The notes beneath the pieces were generated by a model that was given only the letters and a program-made list of their open reading frames with translations, was not told the DNA's origin and searched no databases. A DNA stretch of 64,000 nt from DMER64 sp964600385 (GTDB lineage: Bacteria > Bacteroidota > Bacteroidia > Bacteroidales > UBA932): positions 113,481 through 177,480 of the forward strand of contig CAZRJC010000003.1 in the NCBI GenBank assembly GCA_964600385.1. The letters run 5' to 3'. Positions within the stretch are counted from its first letter, which is position 1, and the number at the start of each line of letters is the position of its first letter. Positions 7,873-15,915 of the stretch are shown here, piece after piece. The translations under genes were made by a program, and so were the position numbers.

Positions 7873-9120
7873 ATGGAAAAAACTAAAAAACACTGGTGGT
7901 CGCAATACTATACAGAAGACTGGATTATCGTTTTTGCCGCTGCCATCATTCTGGTGCTGGCCATTCTGGTTCCATCCGTTATGCCAAAAATGCCAAAGAC
8001 TCTGGCAGAGTCCAAATCATGGATGGACGCCGGCTATATGTTTCTCTTTCTGCTTGTAGTGACTTACCTGACTTCTTTTGTACTGCGCAAGCCTGTCAAA
8101 GGTGTGTTCCTGTCCTTTCTGACAATTTTTATCCTCGCCCTGCTTTCCAATGTGGTTGCTTCCATACCCGCGGTGAAAGAGACCGGACTGGAATCGGTAT
8201 TTTTTGCCGTCATTTTCGGTTTGATAATCAGCAATCTGTTTGGGATTCCAAGATGGCTGAAACCAGCCATACAAAGTGAGTTCTACATTAAGATAGGAAT
8301 CATAACCCTCGGATCCACCATCCTTTTTGGAGAAGTGATGAAAGCAGGCGCTTACGGACTTGCACAAGCGCTGATTGTCGTTTTGGTTGTGTGGAATTTT
8401 GCTTTCTAGATAGCCGGTAAAATGAAAGTAGACGGCGAAATGGCTACCATGCTGGCCAGCGGTGTATCTATCTGCGGTGTTTCGGCAGCCATTGCCACCT
8501 GTGGTGTGATCAAGGGAGATAACAAGAAATTGTCTACCGTCATTTCGCTTGTGCTGGTAATCGCCATCCCTATGATGTACCTGCTACCGTGGCTTTCCAA
8601 CCTCATGGGTCTGAGCCCCGATGTAGCCGGTGCCTGGCTGGGTGGAACCATAGACACGACCGGGGCCGTTGCCGCAGCCGGTACGCTGTTGGGAGAAGAA
8701 GCCGCCCAAACAGCCATCATTGTAAAATCTTCCCAAAACGTACTATTGGGAATTGCCGCTTTCCTTATTGCCCTCTATTGGACCTATAAAGGAAAAGAAG
8801 GTCAGGAGAAGCCAACTGCCCGCCTGATCTGGGATCGTTTCCCGAAGTTTGTCGTGGGATTTATTCTGGCCTCACTGGTTTTCAGTATATTCTTTGACAT
8901 AGAGAGCGCAAAAACCATAGGTAAAGTCACCAAAGGATTCAGCAACACACTCTTTAGCATTGCTTTCGTATGCATAGGCCTTGAAACCCGGTTTAAAGAG
9001 ATTTTCTCGAAAGAGAACCGTCAGCCCCTGAAAGCATTCCTTACCGCACAGACTTTCAATATTGTGGTAACACTTTTTGTGGCCTGGATTCTGTTCGGGG
9101 TACTTAAACCTATGATGTAA
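7873..9120 (+). pseudogene. YeiH-family putative sulfate exporter interrupted by an amber codon
   Basis: Two collinear frames, 7873-8409 and 8422-9120, are in the same reading frame and separated only by a TAG at 8407-8409. Together they encode about 415 residues with roughly 10-12 membrane segments. The second half has the family core GVSICGVSAAIATCGVIKGD and TTGAVAAAGT. The residue at the stop follows WNFAF and precedes IAGKMKVDGE, where relatives as I recall them have an aromatic residue, so a single TGG to TAG change would explain it. No other lesion is seen, so it is a very recent mutation, a read-through site or a sequencing error. Its 3' end overlaps rnz by 11 nt. Confidence 0.85.
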
Positions 9121-9913
9121 CCGTACGGGGAACGGAAAATACCGAACCTTCGGTACCTGATTCCGTTGCCGGAAAGATTGCACGAGCCTCGGCCAAAAAG
9201 GCCGGGGTTTCTTTATATCTGGACGAGAAATGGCCTATTACCAACCGGTGCGCTCCCGCTTCCACTGCACATCGGGCGGCATCGGCAGCCGTACTGTGCA
9301 GGTATTTTTCTGCAGAACACTTGTCCTGTTCCAGGAAAGTGGCTTCATGAAAAAGGATATCCACACCGGCTACCCAGGCTGGCAAATCCGCAACGGGAGC
9401 GGTGTCTGTACAATAGGCCACCGAACGCGGTTCACTCTTGCGGACTTTCTTTTCCCTGAACAGGTATCCGTAGGCAGGAACACTGTGATGCAGCGGAAGG
9501 GAATAAACACGGGCAGTGGGTCCGTCCAGAAGCAAAGCGGGCCGGTCGCCGGAAACTATATGATGTGTAACCTTAAAGGAAGACGGGCCATTGACAAAGT
9601 GTGAAAAATAGAATTCCAGCATCTTTTCAAACCCGCCTGGTGCATAGATATTCACCGGTGCGGTCCGTTCCAGCAGATGCATGGAGGAAAGCAGCCCGAA
9701 TATTCCAAAGACATGGTCACCGTGCAGATGCGTCAGGAATATATTATCTATGGCTCCGAGGGAAATACCCAGCTGGCGAAGCCTTAACTGCGTGCCTTCA
9801 CCGCAGTCAAGTAAAAACAACCGCCCACGTACATTCAGTACGTGAGCGGTAAAGTAGGACTCCCTTAGCGGGAGCGCAGCGGCAGAACCAAGACTAGTCA
9901 GCGTCAGTGGCAT
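9110..9913 (-). CDS. rnz: Ribonuclease Z
   Basis: RNase Z removes 3' trailers from tRNA precursors, which matters where CCA is not encoded. The 267-residue metallo-beta-lactamase protein has the zinc motif THLHGDH (His62, His64, Asp66, His67), FLLDCGEGTQ near 33-42, HSVPAYGYLF and FHEATF. It is somewhat shorter than the roughly 300-residue family norm. ATG 9913 is chosen because MPLTLTSLGSAAA matches the family N-terminus; a start 15 codons upstream would lie deeper in rpsA. The ATG overlaps the rpsA 3' end by 20 nt, implying co-transcription. Confidence 0.9.
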   Translation of the reverse strand: MPLTLTSLGSAAALPLRESYFTAHVLNVRGRLFLLDCGEGTQLRLRQLGISLGAIDNIFLTHLHGDHVFGIFGLLSSMHLLERTAPVNIYAPGGFEKMLEFYFSHFVNGPSSFKVTHHIVSGDRPALLLDGPTARVYSLPLHHSVPAYGYLFREKKVRKSEPRSVAYCTDTAPVADLPAWVAGVDILFHEATFLEQDKCSAEKYLHSTAADAARCAVEAGAHRLVIGHFSSRYKETPAFLAEARAIFPATESGTEGSVFSVPRTVTS

Positions 9914-11828
9914 TTTGTTCCATTTCCGATTTAAGGGCAGCCAATTCGGAAATATCACCCAACGTAGTCTTTTCCAGGTTGGCTTTCAGTTTTTTAACAG
10001 CTTTCTGAGTAGTTTCGGCTTCCGTTTCGGGTTTAGCCTTTTCTACGGTCTCTTTCTTAGCTTCCTGTTCCCAGGTACGGGTATGAGAAATGCTTATGCG
10101 TTTAGTATTCTTGTTGAATTCCAGCACCTTGAAAGGAAGTTTTTCTTCAAGCACAGCATTGCTTCCATCTTCTTTCACCAGGTTCTTCTGGCTTACATAA
10201 GTTTCAATGCCATAAGGCAGACTTACTGTAGCGCCCTTGTCAACAAAGTTGATGATGGTGCCTTCATGAACAGATCCGTTGGTGAATACTGTTTCGAATA
10301 CTTCCCAGGGGTTTTCTTCCAGTTGCTTGTGACCCAGACGAAGCCTGCGGTTTTCCTGATCCACTTCCAGAACAACCACTTCCAGGCTTTCACCTATTGA
10401 AGTGAATTCTGCAGGATGTTTTACCTTCCTGGCCCAGGACAAGTCACTGATATGTACCAGACCTTCAACGCCTTCTTCCAGTTCAACAAAGATACCGAAG
10501 TTGGTGAAGTTACGTACAACGGCCGTATGTTTGGAATCTACAGGATATTTATCGGCAATGGAGGACCAGGGATCGGGTTTAAGTTGCTTGATACCCAGGG
10601 ACATCTTGCGTTCTTCCTTGTCAAGAGTAAGAACAACGGCATCCACTTCCTGTCCTACCTTGAGGAAATCCTGAGCACTGCGCAGGTGCGAAGACCAGGA
10701 TATCTCGGTTACGTGAATCAGACCTTCAACGCCGGGCTGAACTTCTACAAATGCTCCGTAATCTGCAATGACAACCACGCGGCCTCTTACTACAGTACCT
10801 ACTTTAATCTCGTCACCAAGAGCTTCCCAGGGATGAGGGGTAAGTTGTTTGAGACCCAGGGCAATCCGTTTCTTTGTATCATCAAAGTCGAGGATAACCA
10901 CGTTGATCTTCTGATCGAGCTGAACGATTTCTTCGGGATGATTGATACGGCCCCATGACAGGTCGGTGATATGAATAAGTCCGTCTACTCCGCCCAGGTC
11001 AACAAACACACCGTAAGAAGTGATGTTCTTGACTGTTCCTTCCAGAACCTGGCCTTTTTCGAGTTTGCCAATAATGTCGGCTTTTTGTGCTTCCAGTTCG
11101 GCTTCGATGAGAGCCTTGTGAGAAACCACTACGTTGCGGTATTCGTGATTGATCTTGACAATCTTGAATTCCATTGTCTTGTCAACAAAAATATCGTAAT
11201 CGCGGATGGGTTTGACATCTATCTGCGATCCGGGCAGGAAGGCTTCAATACCAAATACATCTACAATCATACCGCCTTTAGTACGGCATTTGATATAACC
11301 TTTAACGATCTCATCCTTGTTGAATGCATCGTTTACGCGATCCCATGAACGCATGGAACGAGCTTTCTTATGTGACAAAAGCAATTGTCCCTTTTTGTCT
11401 TCGGCCGTCTCTACATATACGTCTACTTTATCTCCGACTGCCAGTTCCGGGTTATAACGGAATTCATTGATTGAAAGAACACCTTCGCTCTTGAACCCGA
11501 TATTCACGATAACTTCGCGTTTGTTCAGGGCAACAACGGTTCCTTCAACTATTTCGTTCTCGATCACTTTATTAAGTGTCTGAACGTATTGGTCTTCAAT
11601 GACACTCTTATCTGTGTCATAAACGGCATCTTTTTCAAAAGCATCCCAGTCGAATTTATCTACGGGGACAGATGCGTTACTTTTTCTTTGCTTGGGTTGA
11701 TCGTCAATACCTGAGAGATCCTCGGCGTAAGCGTCAACACTTTCTTTTTTTTGTGAAATTACTTCAATTTCGGGATCATGAACGTCGTTCAGATCGCTTT
11801 TGTGGGACAATTCTTTTTCCTTTGCCAT
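9894..11828 (-). CDS. rpsA: 30S ribosomal protein S1
   Basis: S1 recruits mRNA to the 30S subunit. This matters in Bacteroidota, where Shine-Dalgarno sequences are weak, as they are throughout this window. The 644-residue protein has an acidic N-terminal extension (about 1-75), six S1 OB-fold repeats (for example ITSYGVFVDLGGVDGLIHITDLSW and NFTNFGIFVELEEGVEGLVHISDLSW cores) and a charged Ala/Glu/Lys-rich tail after about 575. The length is slightly above the usual bacterial range because of the extension. A TACTTTTG promoter lies about 65 nt upstream. Confidence 0.95.
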   Translation of the reverse strand: MAKEKELSHKSDLNDVHDPEIEVISQKKESVDAYAEDLSGIDDQPKQRKSNASVPVDKFDWDAFEKDAVYDTDKSVIEDQYVQTLNKVIENEIVEGTVVALNKREVIVNIGFKSEGVLSINEFRYNPELAVGDKVDVYVETAEDKKGQLLLSHKKARSMRSWDRVNDAFNKDEIVKGYIKCRTKGGMIVDVFGIEAFLPGSQIDVKPIRDYDIFVDKTMEFKIVKINHEYRNVVVSHKALIEAELEAQKADIIGKLEKGQVLEGTVKNITSYGVFVDLGGVDGLIHITDLSWGRINHPEEIVQLDQKINVVILDFDDTKKRIALGLKQLTPHPWEALGDEIKVGTVVRGRVVVIADYGAFVEVQPGVEGLIHVTEISWSSHLRSAQDFLKVGQEVDAVVLTLDKEERKMSLGIKQLKPDPWSSIADKYPVDSKHTAVVRNFTNFGIFVELEEGVEGLVHISDLSWARKVKHPAEFTSIGESLEVVVLEVDQENRRLRLGHKQLEENPWEVFETVFTNGSVHEGTIINFVDKGATVSLPYGIETYVSQKNLVKEDGSNAVLEEKLPFKVLEFNKNTKRISISHTRTWEQEAKKETVEKAKPETEAETTQKAVKKLKANLEKTTLGDISELAALKSEMEQNATDAD

Positions 11829-11893
11829 TTTAATAATTCTGAATAAGATAAGGCTGTTAGACTTTATTTTTAAAACCGACTTGTCGGGGGGTG

Positions 11894-11901
11894 CAAAAGT
11901 A
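11894..11901 (-). promoter_or_regulatory. -7 promoter element of rpsA
   Basis: TACTTTTG on the minus strand, with a TTTG 19 nt further upstream as -33 element. This spacing fits the Bacteroidota primary sigma factor. It leaves a leader of about 60 nt before rpsA. Confidence 0.65.
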
Positions 11902-11964
11902 AATGATATTTTTTAATTATCAAAAGAATGTAACTTTACATCTACAAATCTAGTTTCTAATTCA

Positions 11965-13263
11965 ATGATAAAATCTGAATCCGGGGTGAAATCATTCCCC
12001 AAAAATTACTGGACCGCGATTACAATGGAATTTTTTGAACGCGGGGCCTACTACGGAGTATTATCCATTCTGTCTGTTTATCTGGTCCTGTCCCGCGAGG
12101 AAGGCGGGCTGGCTTTTTCACGTGAGGCGGCTGGTGCCATCATGGGAACCATTCCTCCCCTCCTTTACTTCCTGCCTATGTTTGCCGGAGCTTTTGCAGA
12201 CCGGTTCGGCTTTCGCAAAGTACTGATGCTGGCTTTCACATTCCTGTCTGTCGGATATTTTCTTACCGGATTCATGGAATCATACGGACTGGTGTTTGCA
12301 TCGCTTATTGTCATGGCTATCGGAGCCGGACTGTTCAAACCGGTCATTTCGGGGACCATAGCGCATAGCACCAACGAGAAGAACTCCACCCTCGGCTTTG
12401 GGATCTTCTATTGGGCCATCAACCTGGGAGCTTTCCTGTTTCCTCTCATCCTGGTTCCCCTGCTCAAGAAACAATCTTACGCTTACGTTTTCTGGATGGC
12501 TGCAGCAGCCGGACTGATTCTTTTGCTCATCAATATTTTCATATACAGGGAACCGCAACATAAGAAATCAGATTCCTCTGTGGGGAAAGTATTCAAGGAA
12601 ATGGCCATGGTGTTCAAGGACTGGAAATTCATTACCATGATCCTTATTTATTCGGGTTTCTGGATCATGTATTTCCAAATGTACGGGACCGTTCTCTGGT
12701 ATGTTAACGAATACATGGACATGACACCGTTCAACAACGCGGTGAATTCTTTCCTGAGTCTGTTCACCTCGGCTCCCACCCAATGGAAATTTGACGTAGA
12801 ACACGTTACGGTACTGAATGCCGGAGTAATCATCCTGCTTCAGCTCATAGTATCGAGGTTGGTAAGCAAGACCAAAGCACTCCCCACTATAATTACAGGT
12901 ATAGGATTCGGCACACTGGGCATGGCCATTCTGGCCATCTCGGGACATGCCTGGGTGTTTATCATCGGATGTATCGTTTTCACTTTGGGTGAAATGATAG
13001 CTCATCCCAAATTCAACTCTTTCGTCGGACTTATTGCACCCCCTGACAAAAAAGCCCTGTATATGGGTTATTCGTTCTTTTGCAGTGTGATAGGCAGTTT
13101 TGTGGGCGGTTTCATTGGCGCTCCGCTTTACAATCACTTTGTTGACAAAATGAACAATCCGTCCGCTTTATGGTTAATATTCAGCTGCATAGGACTTACC
13201 AGCATGATAGGGCTCGCATTGTTCAACCGTTTTGTAGTTAAAAAAACCAATTCACCATCATGA
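11965..13263 (+). CDS. Proton-dependent oligopeptide transporter (POT/PTR2 family)
   Basis: A 432-residue major-facilitator protein with about 12 membrane helices that imports di- and tripeptides with protons across the inner membrane. The family signature on the first helix is EFFERGAYYG (about 23-32), the bacterial variant of ExxERFxYYG, and GIFYWAINLGAF is the PTR2 second signature. Its stop overlaps the ATG of the Xaa-Pro aminopeptidase (ATGA), so uptake and hydrolysis of proline-containing peptides are translationally coupled. The length is a little below the 480-500 of well-studied POTs. Confidence 0.85.
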   Translation: MIKSESGVKSFPKNYWTAITMEFFERGAYYGVLSILSVYLVLSREEGGLAFSREAAGAIMGTIPPLLYFLPMFAGAFADRFGFRKVLMLAFTFLSVGYFLTGFMESYGLVFASLIVMAIGAGLFKPVISGTIAHSTNEKNSTLGFGIFYWAINLGAFLFPLILVPLLKKQSYAYVFWMAAAAGLILLLINIFIYREPQHKKSDSSVGKVFKEMAMVFKDWKFITMILIYSGFWIMYFQMYGTVLWYVNEYMDMTPFNNAVNSFLSLFTSAPTQWKFDVEHVTVLNAGVIILLQLIVSRLVSKTKALPTIITGIGFGTLGMAILAISGHAWVFIIGCIVFTLGEMIAHPKFNSFVGLIAPPDKKALYMGYSFFCSVIGSFVGGFIGAPLYNHFVDKMNNPSALWLIFSCIGLTSMIGLALFNRFVVKKTNSPS

Positions 13264-15047
13264 GCATTACAGAACGATTAGCCGCACTCCGCTCATTGAT
13301 GGACAGCTACCAATGGGATGCCGTTATCATTTCCGGTACGGATCCCCATGGAAGCGAATACCTGCCCGAGCGGTGGCAGCAAAGAAAATGGATATCCGGG
13401 TTCACGGGTTCCTACGGTACCGTTGTGGTTACCCGGGACCACGCCGGATTATGGACAGATACACGTTATTTCATTCAGGTAAAAAAAGAACTGGACGGAA
13501 CAGGCATTGAACTGCATAAACTTCGCGTACCCGATGCCGTGAATTATCCCGAGTGGCTTGCCTCTGTATTGCCTGCCGGTTCGGTAACTGGGATTGACGG
13601 TCTTTGCATGAGCGTCAATGACGTACGTCACCTCGAGTCGCTGCTGGCAAAAAAAGGCTGCCGTGTAGATAACCGGTCTTCATTTCTGGATGAAATCTGG
13701 GAAAACCGTCCCGGATTGCCTTCGAATCCTCTTTTCATGCTCGACTCTGTTTACAGCGGCCGGACCACGGAACAGAAACTCGAATGGCTGCGTAAAGAAA
13801 TGAAAAGCGCGGGAGCCGGTTACTTTCTCATGAACAGCCTGGACCAGATCGCCTGGTTATTAAATATAAGGTGCCATGACATACCATATAATCCGGTGGC
13901 AATTTCCTATGCTCTTATTGGAAGTGAAAGCGCGACACTCTTCATTTCTCTGGAAAAGGTAGGAAAAACCGTAAAAGAAAAATTAAACATCCAGGGGATT
14001 TCAATTGCCCCTTACGAAAGCATATTCCGTGCACTGGAGACACTTCCGGTTAACAGCACCATCATGCTGGACGGAAATACACTCAACTATTCCCTCTTCA
14101 GCCATGTGCAGCAACTGCCGGGTATGAATACGGTTGACATACCATCGCCTGTAGCATTGGAAAAAGCACTGAAAAATCCGGTGGAAATAGAAGGATACCG
14201 CAAAGCCTATCTGAACGATGGCCTGGCCCTTACACGTTTCTTTATCTGGCTTGAACAAATGCTCGCCCTGGGTACACCCGTTTCCGAACTCGATGCCGAG
14301 AACAAACTCTCGGCTTTACGGGGAGAGGCCGATGGTGCCATGGGGGACGGATTCCATTACACCTCGGCTTACGGGAAAAACGCGGCACTTCCCCATTACT
14401 CTGCCTCATCGGCACAGTTCAGCATGCTGGAACCCAAGGGTTTTTATCTGATTGACTCGGGAGGACATTATTTGTACGGGACCACAGACATTACACGCAC
14501 CGTACCGCTGGGACCGCTCACTTCCATGGAAAAAGAAGATTACACACTTGTTCTCAAGGGAATGATTGCCCTGAGCACGGCCGTATTCATGAAAGGTACC
14601 ACCGGCACTCATCTGGATATCCTTCCCCGCATGCCTTTGTGGAAAGGGCTGCGTAATTACGGGCACGGAACGGGACACGGAATAGGCCATTACCTGTGCG
14701 TACATGAAGGGCCTCAGGATATCAGGCTCACTTTCAGGAATCAGACTATTGTCCCGGGAATGGTTACTTCCAACGAACCCGGCATGTATCGCGAAGGAGA
14801 GCACGGAGTAAGGCACGAAAACGTACTTCTATGTAAAGACCTCGGAACAAATGAATTCGGAGAATGGTACGGATTCGAGACTTTGACAATGTGCCATATA
14901 GACACTTCTGCGATAACGCTGTCCCTTATGGATCCATGGGAAGTGGACTGGTTGAACGATTATAACCGCACGGTATATGAAAACCTTGCGCCTCATCTTA
15001 ATCCCGATGAAGCGCAATGGCTGGCCGCAAAGACGGCGGAAATATAA
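13260..15047 (+). CDS. Xaa-Pro aminopeptidase, M24B family (three-domain type)
   Basis: This cytoplasmic metallopeptidase removes an N-terminal residue preceding proline. The 595-residue protein has two creatinase-like N-domains (about 5-310) and a C-terminal pita-bread domain. All five metal ligands are visible: Asp399 (LIDSGG), Asp410 (TTDITRT), His473 (GTGHGIGH), Glu506 (TSNEPGMY) and Glu520 (RHENVL). This is the long form resembling eukaryotic XPNPEP rather than the 440-residue PepP. It overlaps the POT gene by 4 nt. It faces the HypD locus tail to tail with 8 nt between stops. Confidence 0.94.
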   Translation: MSITERLAALRSLMDSYQWDAVIISGTDPHGSEYLPERWQQRKWISGFTGSYGTVVVTRDHAGLWTDTRYFIQVKKELDGTGIELHKLRVPDAVNYPEWLASVLPAGSVTGIDGLCMSVNDVRHLESLLAKKGCRVDNRSSFLDEIWENRPGLPSNPLFMLDSVYSGRTTEQKLEWLRKEMKSAGAGYFLMNSLDQIAWLLNIRCHDIPYNPVAISYALIGSESATLFISLEKVGKTVKEKLNIQGISIAPYESIFRALETLPVNSTIMLDGNTLNYSLFSHVQQLPGMNTVDIPSPVALEKALKNPVEIEGYRKAYLNDGLALTRFFIWLEQMLALGTPVSELDAENKLSALRGEADGAMGDGFHYTSAYGKNAALPHYSASSAQFSMLEPKGFYLIDSGGHYLYGTTDITRTVPLGPLTSMEKEDYTLVLKGMIALSTAVFMKGTTGTHLDILPRMPLWKGLRNYGHGTGHGIGHYLCVHEGPQDIRLTFRNQTIVPGMVTSNEPGMYREGEHGVRHENVLLCKDLGTNEFGEWYGFETLTMCHIDTSAITLSLMDPWEVDWLNDYNRTVYENLAPHLNPDEAQWLAAKTAEI

Positions 15048-15055
15048 TAATCCGA

Positions 15056-15901
15056 TCAACCTCCCTGAACAACGGTAAAACCGTTTGAGGCGAAGAGAGA
15101 CATTGTTCCTTCAATTGTTTCGTCAGAAGGTTTATAGAAAGGATCCGGGGGCAATTCAGCTTCCGGATTCATTCTTGTAAGTTTGCTCCGTCCGTAGTCG
15201 TGATAGGGCAATAAATGGATGCGGGTAAGATTCCCGAGTGTTCTGAGTTCCAGGGCTAGTTGCAACATGGCATTAATTTCCTGCTGACTGTCGTTCACTC
15301 CTCCCACAAACGGGATTCTCAGGGCAAACGGTACCCGGGAACGGGCAACGGTATGCATATTTTCGAGAATGAGGCCGTTCTCAACTCCTGTGTACTTCAG
15401 GTGATTTTCATTATCCATCACTTTCAAATCCACCAGAAACAAATCAGTAAAAGGAATAATGTCACTGAGTACCCGGGGATTTACAAATAAACTGGTATCC
15501 ACGGCTGTATGTATACCCGAGGCTCTGCATTCCTTAAGCAGTTCCAGAAGTATTTGTGGCTGGGCCATGGGCTCGCCTCCGCTAAAGGTCACGCCTCCGC
15601 CGGAACGTTCAAAGAAAGGTATCTCGCGGCGGATACGTTTCATTACCTGCTCTGTCGTATACCACGATCCACACTTTTCCAATGCTTTGGCAGGACATCT
15701 TTCGGGAAACTGTCTGTTTTCGCATGAACCGCATCCAATGCATTTATTGGCAATAAAAAGAACCTGCGGTTCAAACGACTGGCTCTCCGGATTATGACAC
15801 CATGCACAATGCAGGGGACATCCTTTAAAAAACACACTGAAACGAATCCCGGGGCCGTCATGCACCGAGTACCGTTTAAAATCAAAAATACAACCTTTCA
15901 T
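15056..15901 (-). CDS. Glycyl-radical enzyme activating protein (radical SAM)
   Basis: This radical-SAM activase abstracts a hydrogen from the glycine of its partner enzyme to install the stored radical. The SAM cluster motif is CPLHCAWC (Cys28, Cys32, Cys35). An inserted ferredoxin-like cluster binding site follows at Cys54, Cys57, Cys60 and Cys69 (CIGCGSC and RCP). FSGGEP near 104-109 contacts SAM. The 281 residues match activases of the non-PFL glycyl-radical enzymes. It lies 14 nt downstream of the glycyl-radical enzyme gene, so HypD is almost certainly its substrate. Confidence 0.92.
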   Translation of the reverse strand: MKGCIFDFKRYSVHDGPGIRFSVFFKGCPLHCAWCHNPESQSFEPQVLFIANKCIGCGSCENRQFPERCPAKALEKCGSWYTTEQVMKRIRREIPFFERSGGGVTFSGGEPMAQPQILLELLKECRASGIHTAVDTSLFVNPRVLSDIIPFTDLFLVDLKVMDNENHLKYTGVENGLILENMHTVARSRVPFALRIPFVGGVNDSQQEINAMLQLALELRTLGNLTRIHLLPYHDYGRSKLTRMNPEAELPPDPFYKPSDETIEGTMSLFASNGFTVVQGG

Positions 15902-15915
15902 TATCAGGGCACAAA

